NCBI RefSeq assembly: GCF_004135975.1
Contig: NZ_CP026538.1
Location: 3,968,001-4,032,000, forward strand
Source of the DNA: Solidesulfovibrio carbinolicus
GTDB lineage: Bacteria; Desulfobacterota; Desulfovibrionia; Desulfovibrionales; Desulfovibrionaceae
DNA length: 64,000 bases
Reading direction: 5' to 3'
The position numbers were made by a program, and so were the translations under genes. Every line of letters begins with the position of its first letter. Position 1 is the first letter of the stretch. Shown here one piece after another: positions 28,739-37,592 of the stretch. The notes under the pieces were generated by a model, which saw only the letters and a program-made list of their open reading frames with translations, did no database searches and was not told the origin of the DNA.

Positions 28739-31210
28739 TCATTGGGTCGGAGGCAAGGCTTTGTCGCGCAGCCGCAGGGCGAACAGGCGTTGCTCCAAGG
28801 ACCGGGCCGCGGTCACGGCGAACGGGGCGGGCAAGGGTTTGCCGTAAAGCCAGCCCTGGGCCATGTCGCAGCCCGCTGCCAGCAAGAATTCATGCTGGGC
28901 CGGCTGTTCCACGCCCTCGGCCACGACCTCCAGGCCAATACCTTGAAACAACGAGATAAAGCCCGACACCATGGCCTGAGCCCGCAGATCGCGTCCCAGG
29001 GAGGCAACCAACGACTTGTCGAGCTTGACGATATGCACCGGGTATTCCAGCAGGACGCTTAAGGAGGAATAGCCCACCCCGAAGTCGTCCACGGCAATGC
29101 GAAAGCCATGGTCGATAAGTCGGGCCATCACCGCCCGCACCGCTGCCGGATCGGAAATGATCAGGGATTCGGTCAGCTCCAGGACCATGCGGGTCGGGGC
29201 CACGCCATGGTACTGGGCTCGTCTGACCAGATCGGGCACAAAGCCCTCTTCCAAAAACTGATTCCGGGAGATGTTGACGGCCAGAGTCGCCTCCTCGTCA
29301 TCTTCCTCCCAGGCCCGCAATTGGGCGAAAGCCATGTCCAACACCTGCCGGCCAATGGCGCCGACAAGTCCCTCCGACTCGGCGAACGCAATGAAGTCGT
29401 TTGGATAGACAAGCCCCCCGGACCTGTTCCAACGCACCAGGGCCTCATAGTGGACCGCCCCGCCGCCGACCATGTCCACGATGGGCTGGTAGTGCAGGAC
29501 AAACTCGCTTCCCGCCACGGCCTGGCGCAGCTGGGCCCGCAGTTCCATGCGCGCCTTGGCCGCCTCGGCGATGGACGGCTTGAAAAACCGCAACTGCCCT
29601 CCGCCGTCGGCCTTGGCCGCGTACATGGCGGTGTCGGCGTTTTTCATCAGGGTCTCGGAGTCGAGGCCGTCGGCCGGATACAAGGCGACCCCCACGCTCC
29701 CGCCGACTTCCAGGCGATGGCCGTCGATGGACAAGGGCTCGGCCAGCCGGGCCAGGAGCTTTTCGACCACCCGGACGATGGCCGGGGGGGACGCCGTCTC
29801 GCGCAGGATCACCGTGAACTCGTCGCCGCCCATGCGGGCCAACGTGTCCTCGGCCCGCAAGCATTCCTGCATCCGGCCGGCCATGACGCCAAGCACCTGA
29901 TCGCCCACGTCGTGGCTTAGGGAGTCATTGATCCATTTGAAATTGTCGAGATCGATAAACAGCAAGGCAAAACCCCGGCCGTGGCGGGATTCGATGCAGA
30001 TCTCCCGCTCCAGCCGGTCCATGAACAAGGCCCGGTTGGGCAGGCCCGTCAGGCTGTCGGTGTAGGCCAGGGTCTTGAGCAGCTTCTGGGTGGCCTTTTG
30101 CTCGCTGATGTCGGCGAATACGATGACATGATGGCTGGGGGCGTCGTCGTCGAAGGACAGCGCGTTGATGGTGACCCGAAACGGGATCCGCCGCCCTTCC
30201 CGGACAACGCCCCGACACTCGCCGGACCAGGCCGCATGGGTTTCCAGGCTGCGGCCGATGGCGGCGATCTGGTCCGGCTCCTGGCCGGCCAAAAACGTGT
30301 CCCAGACCTGGCGGCCGGCCAGTTCGTCGGCGGCGAATCCGGTGATCCGCAGACAGGCGGCGTTGGTTTCCAGGATGCGCAGATCGCGGTCGGCGATGGC
30401 CATGGCGGCGTCGGTGGCCTCGACCATGGCCTTGTACAGGGCCAGACGTTTCTCGGCCCGGCGGCGCTGGGCGTTTTCGACCCGCAGACCGGCATTGGCC
30501 CGTTCGAGGTTGCCGGTGTGCTGGTTCACCTCGGCCAGCATGGCGTTGTAGGCGGCCACGACCTGGCCGAGTTCGTCGGCGCTGCCCCAGGACAGGGGCA
30601 TCCGGGTACCCGGCGCGGCGTTGCGTTCCAGGGATTCGCGCAGCCGACGCAGGGGTCTGCCCACGCTCCAATGGACGGTCAGGGCGAGGACCCCGACGAA
30701 AATGGCGGTGAGCCCCACGGCGGCGGGCAGTTCCACGGCCCGGCCGGCGGCCAGGGCCTGACGCAGGCGAAAATCGCTGAAGGCCACCTCCAGCCGTCCC
30801 AGGTCGTAGGTCTGCCCGCCGGCCTGGCGCGACAGCCCGCGGCTGTCGGTAAAGACCCGTTCCCCGGCCGGAGCGGCCTCGCCGACGCGGGCCAGCACCT
30901 GGCCCCGGGCATCGACGAGGCGGGCGGTCTGCAGGTCCGGGGCCAGGGCATAGCTGCGAAAGAGCCGGTCGATGGCGGCCTGGTCGAATTCCCATACCGG
31001 GCCTTCGAGTTCGGCCGCCTGGGTGGTCAGGAAGGTCTCCAGGCGGTTGCGCAGGTCTTCCTCGGCCTGGCGGGCGAACTTGGCGGAAAAAAAGAGGAAC
31101 AACATCGTGCCCACGCCCAGGGACAGGGCCAGGGCCGGCAGCAGGATCTTGGAGGCCAGCCCTCGCCGGAAGCGGACTTCCCGGGCCGCCCGGGCTAAAC
31201 GCTCCCTCAT
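28739..31210 (-). CDS. membrane GGDEF-EAL cyclic-di-GMP protein with HAMP and PAS
   Basis: An 823-residue bifunctional-type protein. Two membrane helices (about 20-42 and 150-175) enclose a periplasmic sensor; a HAMP domain and PAS domain follow. The GGDEF domain has an intact RMGGDEF active site and an RAED inhibitory site five residues before it. The EAL domain retains YEALVRW, ELTESLI, DDFGVGYSSL and KLDKSLV, so both cyclase and phosphodiesterase activities are plausible. The start overlaps the stop of a PhnD-like binding protein gene by four bases, suggesting the binding protein feeds the periplasmic sensor. Confidence 0.92.
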   Translation of the reverse strand: MRERLARAAREVRFRRGLASKILLPALALSLGVGTMLFLFFSAKFARQAEEDLRNRLETFLTTQAAELEGPVWEFDQAAIDRLFRSYALAPDLQTARLVDARGQVLARVGEAAPAGERVFTDSRGLSRQAGGQTYDLGRLEVAFSDFRLRQALAAGRAVELPAAVGLTAIFVGVLALTVHWSVGRPLRRLRESLERNAAPGTRMPLSWGSADELGQVVAAYNAMLAEVNQHTGNLERANAGLRVENAQRRRAEKRLALYKAMVEATDAAMAIADRDLRILETNAACLRITGFAADELAGRQVWDTFLAGQEPDQIAAIGRSLETHAAWSGECRGVVREGRRIPFRVTINALSFDDDAPSHHVIVFADISEQKATQKLLKTLAYTDSLTGLPNRALFMDRLEREICIESRHGRGFALLFIDLDNFKWINDSLSHDVGDQVLGVMAGRMQECLRAEDTLARMGGDEFTVILRETASPPAIVRVVEKLLARLAEPLSIDGHRLEVGGSVGVALYPADGLDSETLMKNADTAMYAAKADGGGQLRFFKPSIAEAAKARMELRAQLRQAVAGSEFVLHYQPIVDMVGGGAVHYEALVRWNRSGGLVYPNDFIAFAESEGLVGAIGRQVLDMAFAQLRAWEEDDEEATLAVNISRNQFLEEGFVPDLVRRAQYHGVAPTRMVLELTESLIISDPAAVRAVMARLIDHGFRIAVDDFGVGYSSLSVLLEYPVHIVKLDKSLVASLGRDLRAQAMVSGFISLFQGIGLEVVAEGVEQPAQHEFLLAAGCDMAQGWLYGKPLPAPFAVTAARSLEQRLFALRLRDKALPPTQ

Positions 31211-32208
31211 GGCGCGTCGCCGCCCAAGGCGTGCATGGCCGCGTCGATGTCCTCCAGGCGACGCAGGCGTTCTTCCTGGGGCAGGCCGAGATCGGAGAGC
31301 AGGCGGTCGCGGCGCTGGTGGAGCTCGATGCGCCGCACTTCCCGCAGTTGGCCGTTGTCCGAAGCCTTGAACCCGCCGCGTTCCATGGCGGCCAGCACCG
31401 CCTGTTCCCGGGCCAGGGCGTCCTGGGCCTTGCCCGGCGCGGCGCGACCGTACCCGGTGAAAAAGCCCCTGACCGACGCCTTGGTCGGGGCGTCAAGAGC
31501 GGCCCGCCAGACGAGCGGGTCGCCGGGTATGGGCGGCGAGGTCCAGATGACGGCCACCCGGCTGGCGGCCTCGGGGTGCAGGGCCGTGGACCGGGCCAAG
31601 TTGACGGTGTTGCCCGTGGCCACGTCCAGGCGGCCGTCGGCCACGGCCAGGAAATTGTCTTCGTGGTTGTTTTGCGCCACCCGCCGAAACATCGCCCGAG
31701 GTTCCAGGCCGCGCCGGGAGAACAGGTAAAAATCCGGAATCACGTGGCCGGAGGTGGAATTGACGTCGCCGTCGCCGTAGGCCAGCTCCGATGCCCGGGC
31801 GAACATGTCCTCGGCCGTGGCGATGCCCGAACCGACCCGGGCCAGGAGCACCGAATGGTAGGCGGCCTGGCCGTCGTTGCCCAGGGCCTGGAGCGCCACT
31901 TCCCCGCCGGCCCGGTCCACGGCCTCGATGGCCGACTTGTTGCCAAGCCAGGCCATGTGGACGTGGCCGGCGGCCATGGCCCAGACCACGCCGGCGTAAT
32001 CCGTAAAAACCTGGGGCCGCACCGGACGGCCAAGGGACTGGGCCAGATCGGCCAATAGCGGCGCCCACTGGGCCAGGACGGTTTTGGGCGAGGCCGTGGC
32101 GATAAGCCCGAAGACCAAGGGGTCCTGGGATTGCGCCCGAAGAGGCGGGGATAAAAGCGCGCTCAGCAACACGACCACGAGCAGGCAGGCAGGGAAAACC
32201 GTCCGCAT
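31207..32208 (-). CDS. PhnD-like periplasmic substrate-binding protein
   Basis: A 333-residue secreted protein: signal peptide about 1-26 (FPACLLVVVLLSALLSPPLRAQ), then the PhnD/phosphonate-binding fold (PLVFGLIATASPKTVLAQWAPLLADLAQSLGRPVRP; ASELAYGDGDVNSTSGHVIPDFYL, where the STSG element is the usual oxyanion-binding loop). No ABC permease or ATPase gene is adjacent. Instead it overlaps a GGDEF-EAL gene by ATGA, which points to a sensory role. Ligand could be phosphate, phosphite, phosphonate or another oxyanion. AGGGAAAC precedes the ATG. Confidence 0.86.
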   Translation of the reverse strand: MRTVFPACLLVVVLLSALLSPPLRAQSQDPLVFGLIATASPKTVLAQWAPLLADLAQSLGRPVRPQVFTDYAGVVWAMAAGHVHMAWLGNKSAIEAVDRAGGEVALQALGNDGQAAYHSVLLARVGSGIATAEDMFARASELAYGDGDVNSTSGHVIPDFYLFSRRGLEPRAMFRRVAQNNHEDNFLAVADGRLDVATGNTVNLARSTALHPEAASRVAVIWTSPPIPGDPLVWRAALDAPTKASVRGFFTGYGRAAPGKAQDALAREQAVLAAMERGGFKASDNGQLREVRRIELHQRRDRLLSDLGLPQEERLRRLEDIDAAMHALGGDAP

Positions 32209-32380
32209 GGAGTTTCCCTGTATACGAAAAAAACCTGACGGCAGGGGCGAAACGCATTTGTCGGCAAAACGTCACTTGCGCCGGTCCACCCCCGCTGGAG
32301 CCAGGGGCGGCAGCGCGCTCGGCGGACCGGCATTGACTGGAATCGTCCGACCGGCTCAGGCCAGGGGACGAGGCCGCGTC

Positions 32381-32419
32381 CCGCCGTCCGCCCGCCCTTC
32401 CCGGCCGGGCGGACGGCGG
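32381..32419. terminator. 14-bp hairpin after the EVE gene
   Basis: CCGCCGTCCGCCCG (32381-32394) pairs perfectly with 32406-32419, immediately beyond the EVE-gene stop. No T-run follows on the minus strand, so termination is plausible but not assured. Confidence 0.45.
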
Positions 32420-32420
32420 C

Positions 32421-32885
32421 TCAGCCCTCGCCCAGGCCCATGGCCCGGATGACGGCGAACTCCCGGTCGGTCACCGGCGTCACGGAAAGGCGCGAACCCT
32501 TGCGCAGCACTTCCATACCGGCCAGCTCCGGCACGCCGCGCAGGGCGGCCAAGGGCACGGGCTGGGGGAACTTGGCCACAAAGCGCACGTCCACCATGTC
32601 CCACAGCGGCTTGTCCGGGCTGGCCCGGGGATCGAAATGGCCCGAGTCCGGGTCCTGGGCGGTGGCGTCGGGATAGGCCTCCCGGGCCACCTCGGCCAGC
32701 CCGACCACGCCCGGGTTGGTGACGCTGTGGTAAAAAAGCAGGCCGTCGCCCAGGCGCATGGCCCGCAGGAAGTTGCGGGCCTGGAAGTTGCGCACCCCGT
32801 CCCAGCCCGTGGTGCGGTCCGGGGCGGCGGCCAGGTCGTCGATGGAAAAACAGCCCGGTTCGGACTTGATCAGCCAGTAGGCCAC
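32421..32885 (-). CDS. EVE-domain protein
   Basis: A 154-residue single EVE domain (MAYWLIKSEPGCFSIDDL; WDGVRNFQARNFLRAMRLGDGLLFYHS; VGLAEVAREAYPD), the PUA-like fold that binds modified bases such as 5-methylcytosine derivatives. Starts at GTG (32885) behind GGGAGG. Usual length for stand-alone EVE proteins. The small zinc-ribbon gene ends 28 bases upstream and is probably cotranscribed. A role in handling modified nucleic acid is a family-level inference. Confidence 0.88.
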   Translation of the reverse strand: MAYWLIKSEPGCFSIDDLAAAPDRTTGWDGVRNFQARNFLRAMRLGDGLLFYHSVTNPGVVGLAEVAREAYPDATAQDPDSGHFDPRASPDKPLWDMVDVRFVAKFPQPVPLAALRGVPELAGMEVLRKGSRLSVTPVTDREFAVIRAMGLGEG

Positions 32886-32913
32886 GGCCGCCTCCCTGTT
32901 TGACCGCAGGGCC

Positions 32914-33123
32914 TCAGCCCAACCGGCTCATCTCGACCTTGCACTGGTCGTCCCATTCCAGGCAGTCGGCCTCGGCGATGGCGTCGAACTCGCCCAGGCA
33001 ACGCTGGCATTTTTCCTTGACCGACACCGACCCGGCCGTGACGTCGGCCGAGGAGGCCGTGGCCGTGACGGCCTGGCCGCAATGGGGGCAGACAGCGGCA
33101 AACGACGCGGTTTTCGCGCTCAT
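32914..33123 (-). CDS. small zinc-ribbon-like protein
   Basis: A 69-residue protein with a CPHC pair (12-15) and a CQRC pair, plus two more cysteines near the C-terminus (DCLEWDDQC). AAGGAG precedes the ATG at 33123 at good spacing; the open frame farther upstream lacks a ribosome site. No known family is recognised. It lies upstream of the EVE gene on the same strand. Confidence 0.72.
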   Translation of the reverse strand: MSAKTASFAAVCPHCGQAVTATASSADVTAGSVSVKEKCQRCLGEFDAIAEADCLEWDDQCKVEMSRLG

Positions 33124-33248
33124 GACAACACTCCTTGCTCCGGCCGCAGCCGGTTTGACCGCCCCCGGCCGGGGGCGTGAATCCGCACGATAAGACAGCC
33201 GGAGGCAAAAAGCCATGGCCGGGCCGGGTTGCGGCAGCCCTGTGGCGC

Positions 33249-33268
33249 GGCGTTGGCGCACCAACGCC
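33249..33268. terminator. hairpin after the CII-like gene
   Basis: GGCGTTGG and CCAACGCC, 8-bp perfect stem with CGCA loop, 12 bases beyond the stop of the CII-like gene. Lacks a T-run, so only a possible terminator. Confidence 0.4.
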
Positions 33269-33280
33269 AGAAACGGCCGG

Positions 33281-33712
33281 TCAGCCGTCCCCGCCGCCGA
33301 CGCGGGCCACGTAGAAGGCGAAGTCCTCCTTGAGCTGGCGGATGAGCGTCTCGCGTTTTTTGCCCACCACGTCCGGCGGCAGCCCTTCCAGCATGGCCCG
33401 GTGGTAGTCCACCAGGGCCTGGTAGGTGTCGAGGAGTTCCTCGTGAAAAGTCGGCTTGTCCGGGATGATGCCCCGGTTGGAGACCAGCCGGCAATCCAGG
33501 GCGTCGGCCAGGCAGCGCAGCGGGGCCGTGGAATCGCAGGCCTGCATCAGCGGCAGCAGCAGTTCCACGCCGAGCTTGGCCCGGGCGTCGCCTGGATCAA
33601 GCTCCCGCATGAGGGTTGAATAGGGCTTTCCCACCGCATCGGCGATGTCCTTGACGGGCCTGTCGCTGTTGCGGACCATGTCCAAAATCACGCCACGAAT
33701 GTCCGACGACAT
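33281..33712 (-). CDS. phage CII-like (CP76 family) regulatory protein
   Basis: A 143-residue protein whose first 65 residues (VKDIADAVGKPYSTLMRELDP...VELLLPLMQACDSTAPLRCLADALDCRLV) resemble the helix-turn-helix and following helices of the phage P2-type CII/CP76 regulators. The C-terminus is helical and acidic/basic mixed. No other phage gene is nearby, so it appears domesticated or orphan. An extended -10 (TGTTATAAT) lies only about 18 bases upstream of the ATG, giving a very short leader with AGAGG. Confidence 0.65.
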   Translation of the reverse strand: MSSDIRGVILDMVRNSDRPVKDIADAVGKPYSTLMRELDPGDARAKLGVELLLPLMQACDSTAPLRCLADALDCRLVSNRGIIPDKPTFHEELLDTYQALVDYHRAMLEGLPPDVVGKKRETLIRQLKEDFAFYVARVGGGDG

Positions 33713-33729
33713 TATAAAGTGCCTCTTAG

Positions 33730-33738
33730 ATTATAACA
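33730..33738 (-). promoter_or_regulatory. extended -10 promoter of the CII-like gene
   Basis: Minus-strand TGTTATAAT, a perfect TGnTATAAT extended -10, 18 bases from the start codon. No good -35 is seen, as is usual for this promoter class. Confidence 0.6.
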
Positions 33739-33846
33739 CCCTTGCATCTAACTCCGCCTCGCCTGATAGCATGAACAAGCGGTAAATTGTCAAGAATGCC
33801 ATGCGGATTGCCCGCACCGTCCCAGCCGGCCACGTGCCGGCCGGTT

Positions 33847-33917
33847 GCGGCGGCTCTATGCCCGAAGCAAGGAGGTGTCTTTACCCGCGCCCACCGCCGC
33901 AATCACGGCGCTTTTTT
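33847..33917 (+). promoter_or_regulatory. possible leader attenuator of the second DASS transporter
   Basis: A short stem CGCCG/CGGCG (33895-33910) followed by CTTTTTT forms a weak intrinsic terminator in the 5' leader, before the gene and with no upstream plus-strand gene to serve. GCGGCGG (33847-33853) is complementary to CCGCCGC (33894-33900), which would break the terminator stem. An AAGGAGGT lies between them. Confidence 0.45.
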
Positions 33918-33959
33918 CATGCGACGCAACACCACGGCCATGCACCAAGGAGATTGTTG

Positions 33960-35444
33960 ATGATCGACACCATGCGAAAAGTCGGCCTGCCCCTGGGTCC
34001 AGCCCTGTTCCTGCTCGTATGCCTCATCCCGCCCCATGACGGTCTGTCCCAGCAGGCCGTTTATTGCGCGGCGGTCACCGCGCTGATGGCCACCTGGTGG
34101 ATCACCGAAGCCATTCCCATTCCGGCCACGTCCATGATCCCCATCGTGCTGTTTCCGTTTCTCAAAATCATGCCCAGCGCCAAGGCCACCCTGCCCTACG
34201 CCAACCATCTCATTTATCTTTTCATGGGCGGCTTTTTCATTGCCGTGTGCATGGAACGCTGGAATCTCCACTACCGCATCGCCATGCACACCATCCGGCT
34301 CGTGGGCACAAGCCCCTCGCGCATCGTGCTCGGCTTCATGGTGGCGGCCGGCTTTTTGTCCATGTGGGTGTCCAACACCGCCACCACGGTCATGATGATG
34401 CCCATCGGCCTGGCCATCATCAAGGCCTGCGCCGACATCACCGGCGACCATGACCTGAGGCACAATCCCTTTGCCGTCAGCCTCATGCTGGCCCTGGCCT
34501 ACGCCGCCTCCATCGGCGGCCTGGGCACCATCATCGGCACCCCGCCCAACACCATCATGGTGGCCCAGATCGACAAGCTCTACGGCCAGACCATCAGCTT
34601 CCTCGACTGGATGAAGGTGGGCGTGCCCCTGGCCGCCACCTTCCTTATCCTCACCTGGCTGCTGCTGACCAAGGTGCTCTTCCCGGTCAAGGGCGACATC
34701 CTCCAGGGCAAGGGCGAGCAGCTCATCCAGGCCGAGCTTGCCAAGCTCGGGGCCATGAAAAAGGAAGAAAAGCTCATCGTGGCCGTCTTTGCCGTGGTGG
34801 CGACTTTGTGGATCCTCATGGGCCTGGTCAAATGGCCCATCTTCAAGGGCGTGTCCGACGCCTCGGTGGCCATCGCCGGCGCCCTGCTCCTGTTCATCAT
34901 TCCCTCGGATCTCAACAAGGGCGTGTTTCTCCTGGACTGGAAAACGGCGGTCAAGATTCCCTGGGACGTGATCCTGCTTTTTGGCGGCGGCCTGTGCCTG
35001 GCCGACGGCTTCCAGGACACCGGGCTGACCAAGTACATCGCCGGGCTTTTGGTTGATCTCGAAGGCATGCAGCTCATCTGGATCATCGCCTGCATCGTGG
35101 CGCTCAACATCTTCCTCACGGAAGTGACCTCCAACACCGCCGTGGCCACACTCATGATCCCGGTCATGGGAGCCATCGCCGTGGGCATGAAGATCAACCC
35201 CTTCGGCCCCATCGTGGCCGCCTGCATCGCCTGCTCCTACGCCTTCATGCTGCCCGTGGCCACGCCGCCAAACGCCGTGGTCTTCGGTTCCGGCGCGGTG
35301 ACCATCCGCCAGATGGCCCGCACCGGCCTGTGGCTCAACATCCTCGGCATCATCCAGATCACCCTGGTGGTCTATTTCCTGATGCCCTGGGTCTGGGGCA
35401 TCGATCTGACGGTGCTGCCCGACTGGGCCATTCCCAAGAAGTAA
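33960..35444 (+). CDS. DASS-family (SLC13) sodium/dicarboxylate symporter
   Basis: A 494-residue inner-membrane carrier with about 11-12 hydrophobic segments. Two SNT motifs characteristic of the VcINDY/SdcS branch appear, SNTATTVMMMP and TSNTAVATLMIP, each followed by a glycine/proline hairpin (GTPPNTIM; ATPPNAVVFG). Likely substrates are succinate, fumarate or malate. The ATG at 33960 is preceded by AAGGAG; the frame upstream is leader. Transcribed divergently from the CII-like regulator. A possible terminator-containing leader precedes it. Confidence 0.93.
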   Translation: MIDTMRKVGLPLGPALFLLVCLIPPHDGLSQQAVYCAAVTALMATWWITEAIPIPATSMIPIVLFPFLKIMPSAKATLPYANHLIYLFMGGFFIAVCMERWNLHYRIAMHTIRLVGTSPSRIVLGFMVAAGFLSMWVSNTATTVMMMPIGLAIIKACADITGDHDLRHNPFAVSLMLALAYAASIGGLGTIIGTPPNTIMVAQIDKLYGQTISFLDWMKVGVPLAATFLILTWLLLTKVLFPVKGDILQGKGEQLIQAELAKLGAMKKEEKLIVAVFAVVATLWILMGLVKWPIFKGVSDASVAIAGALLLFIIPSDLNKGVFLLDWKTAVKIPWDVILLFGGGLCLADGFQDTGLTKYIAGLLVDLEGMQLIWIIACIVALNIFLTEVTSNTAVATLMIPVMGAIAVGMKINPFGPIVAACIACSYAFMLPVATPPNAVVFGSGAVTIRQMARTGLWLNILGIIQITLVVYFLMPWVWGIDLTVLPDWAIPKK

Positions 35445-35530
35445 CCCGGTCAACCGGTTCCCGCCGCCCGGTGCGGCGGCGGGAACCGGCCTCGACCCGT
35501 AAGGGCCGGCCCGGCCCTGGGAGCCACGCC

Positions 35531-35851
35531 ATGGGCGCAGCCCTGTACCTGTCGTTTATCCTGCTCATCTTCTGCTTGGCCCGGGCCGCCCGTTCGAGCC
35601 TGGAGAAGGACCCGGCCGCCATTGCCCCCGATGAACTGCCCGAGTCGGCCTGGCGCGCCCTGCGCCGCGCCGCCCAGGGCATCACGGTGACCGACGCCTG
35701 GGTGAGCATGAACGGCGAGGCCGGCTTGCGCTACCGGGTGCGAGGCGTCATGCCCGATGGACGCCAGGTCGAGCTCGACATCCACCACGACGGCACGGCC
35801 TATCGCCGCGACGGGCCGCCTCCCCTGCCCCGCGCCGCCGGCCGTACTTGA
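35531..35851 (+). CDS. small membrane-anchored hypothetical protein
   Basis: A 106-residue protein with one N-terminal membrane segment (AALYLSFILLIFCLARAA) followed by a soluble region (RYRVRGVMPDGRQVELDIHHDGTAYRRDG) that suggests a small beta-rich module. No family recognised. It follows the DASS gene by 86 bases on the same strand and may be cotranscribed. Confidence 0.6.
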   Translation: MGAALYLSFILLIFCLARAARSSLEKDPAAIAPDELPESAWRALRRAAQGITVTDAWVSMNGEAGLRYRVRGVMPDGRQVELDIHHDGTAYRRDGPPPLPRAAGRT

Positions 35852-35965
35852 CGCCCGGCCCTGCCGTGGTCCACTTAAGGAAGCCGCCTGCCGCGCTGGG
35901 GCCGCTCCCCTTCGGCCCGCCCCTTCCCGCCCGGCGCGGCGCATTCCAACCGGAGCCGCCCGACC

Positions 35966-36427
35966 ATGGACAAACGCCTTCCCTGGCCCGACTATTTCAT
36001 GCGCATCGCCTATCTGGTGGCCGAACGCAGCACCTGCCTGCGCCGCAAGGTCGGGGCCGTGGCCGTGCGCGACCGCCGCATCCTGGCCACGGGCTACAAC
36101 GGCTCCCCGGCCGGCACGGCCCATTGCCTGGACATCGGCTGCCTGCGCGAAAAGCTCGGCATCCCCTCGGGCGAGCGCCACGAGCTGTGCCGGGGGCTGC
36201 ACGCCGAACAAAACGTCATCATCCAGTGCGCCCTGCACGGGGTGCCCATCGCCGGGGCGGACATCTACTGCACCACCCAGCCCTGCCTGATCTGCACGAA
36301 GATGCTCATCAACTGCCAGGTCAACCACATCTATTTTTCCCAGGGCTATCCCGACCCGCTCTCGGCCGAGATGATCGCCGAGGCCGGCATCGGCTTTGAC
36401 GTGCTGGAGGGCGACCATGGCTCCTGA
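35966..36427 (+). CDS. dCMP deaminase (ComEB-like)
   Basis: A 153-residue zinc-dependent cytidine/deoxycytidylate deaminase, converting dCMP to dUMP for thymidylate supply. Zinc ligands and catalytic residue are visible as H79-A-E81 and C107/C110 (PCLIC), with the dCMP-type GYNGSPAG and an extra loop carrying H53, C54, C59. Overlaps ribD by 11 bases, so the two deaminase genes are translationally coupled. Confidence 0.93.
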   Translation: MDKRLPWPDYFMRIAYLVAERSTCLRRKVGAVAVRDRRILATGYNGSPAGTAHCLDIGCLREKLGIPSGERHELCRGLHAEQNVIIQCALHGVPIAGADIYCTTQPCLICTKMLINCQVNHIYFSQGYPDPLSAEMIAEAGIGFDVLEGDHGS

Positions 36428-37571
36428 CAACGACGCGGTGTTCATGGCCCGGGCCTTGGAACTGGCCGAGCGCGGCCGGGGATTTGTCACGCCCAACCCC
36501 CGCGTGGGCGCGGTGCTGGCGCGTGACGGCCAAATTGTGGCCGAAGGCTGGCACAAGGTGTTCGGCGGCCCCCACGCCGAGGTGGAATGCCTGCGCGAGG
36601 CCGAGGAACGGGGCATCGATCCGGCCGGGGCCACGATGTACGTGACCCTGGAGCCGTGCAACCATTTCGGCAAGACCCCGCCGTGTTCGCGCACGGTGCT
36701 GGAGGCGGGCGTTTCCCGGGTGGTCATCGGCTGCCTGGACCCCAATCCCGTGGCCGGCGGCGGGGCCGAGACCCTGCGGCAGGGAGGCGTCACCGTGGAC
36801 GTCGGCGTCCTTGGGCAGCAGTGCCGCGACGCCGTGGCCGATTTCGTGGTCTACAAGACCATGGGCCGGCCCTATGTGACGCTCAAGCTGGCCATGACCC
36901 TGGACGGACGCATCGCCGCCCGCACCGGGGATTCGGCCTGGGTGAGCGGCCCGGAATCGCGCCGCCGGGTGCACCGGATGCGGGCGGCGTCCCAGGCGGT
37001 GATGGTCGGCGGCGGCACCTTTCGGGCCGACGACCCGCGCCTGACCCACCGTCTGGAGGTGGTGGACCCGCTTTCGGGCAATCCCCAGCCCCTGGCCGTG
37101 GTGGTCACGCGCTCGCTGCCCCCGGCCGACGCCCGGTTCGCCCTGGTGCGGGAGCGTTCCACATTCTTGGTTTTTTTGACCGGCGAGGCCGAGGCCAAAG
37201 GCGCGGCCGGACTGGCCCTGAGCAAGCGCGGAGCGCGGGTCTACGGCCTGCCGCTGCGTGACGAGGGCGAGCTGGATTTGTTGCCGGGGCTCAAGCGCCT
37301 TCGCGACGAGGCCAGGGTGTTCACGCTTTTATGCGAAGGCGGCGGCGGCCTGGCCGGCCAGCTCGTGGCCCAGGGGCTGGCCGACGAACTGGCGATCTTC
37401 TACGCGCCCAAGGTGCTGGCCGACGCCGAAGCCGTGCCGGGCTTTTCGGGCCGCATCATCCCGCGCATGGCCGACGCGGCCGGCTTTCGCTTCTGCGGCC
37501 TGCGGCAGGTGGGCGAGGATATTTTGGTGACGGCCCGGCCGGCACAGCACAGTGCGCCGCAGCCGACTTGA
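36417..37571 (+). CDS. ribD: bifunctional riboflavin deaminase/reductase RibD
   Basis: A 384-residue two-domain enzyme catalysing the second and third steps of riboflavin synthesis. The N-terminal deaminase has H53-A-E55, C81 and C90 as zinc site ([20 protein letters not shown]). The C-terminal reductase begins [26 protein letters not shown]. The start at 36417 lies within the end of the dCMP deaminase gene. No other rib genes are in the window. Its stop is 21 bases before the AT-richer ATPase cassette. Confidence 0.95.
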   Translation: MAPDNDAVFMARALELAERGRGFVTPNPRVGAVLARDGQIVAEGWHKVFGGPHAEVECLREAEERGIDPAGATMYVTLEPCNHFGKTPPCSRTVLEAGVSRVVIGCLDPNPVAGGGAETLRQGGVTVDVGVLGQQCRDAVADFVVYKTMGRPYVTLKLAMTLDGRIAARTGDSAWVSGPESRRRVHRMRAASQAVMVGGGTFRADDPRLTHRLEVVDPLSGNPQPLAVVVTRSLPPADARFALVRERSTFLVFLTGEAEAKGAAGLALSKRGARVYGLPLRDEGELDLLPGLKRLRDEARVFTLLCEGGGGLAGQLVAQGLADELAIFYAPKVLADAEAVPGFSGRIIPRMADAAGFRFCGLRQVGEDILVTARPAQHSAPQPT

Positions 37572-37592
37572 AGGGCAAAAGGACCCTACGTG

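Noticed and set aside
33281..33712. Prophage remnant around the CII-like gene
   Set aside because: Neighbouring genes are chromosomal in type, with no integrase, attachment repeat or structural phage gene.
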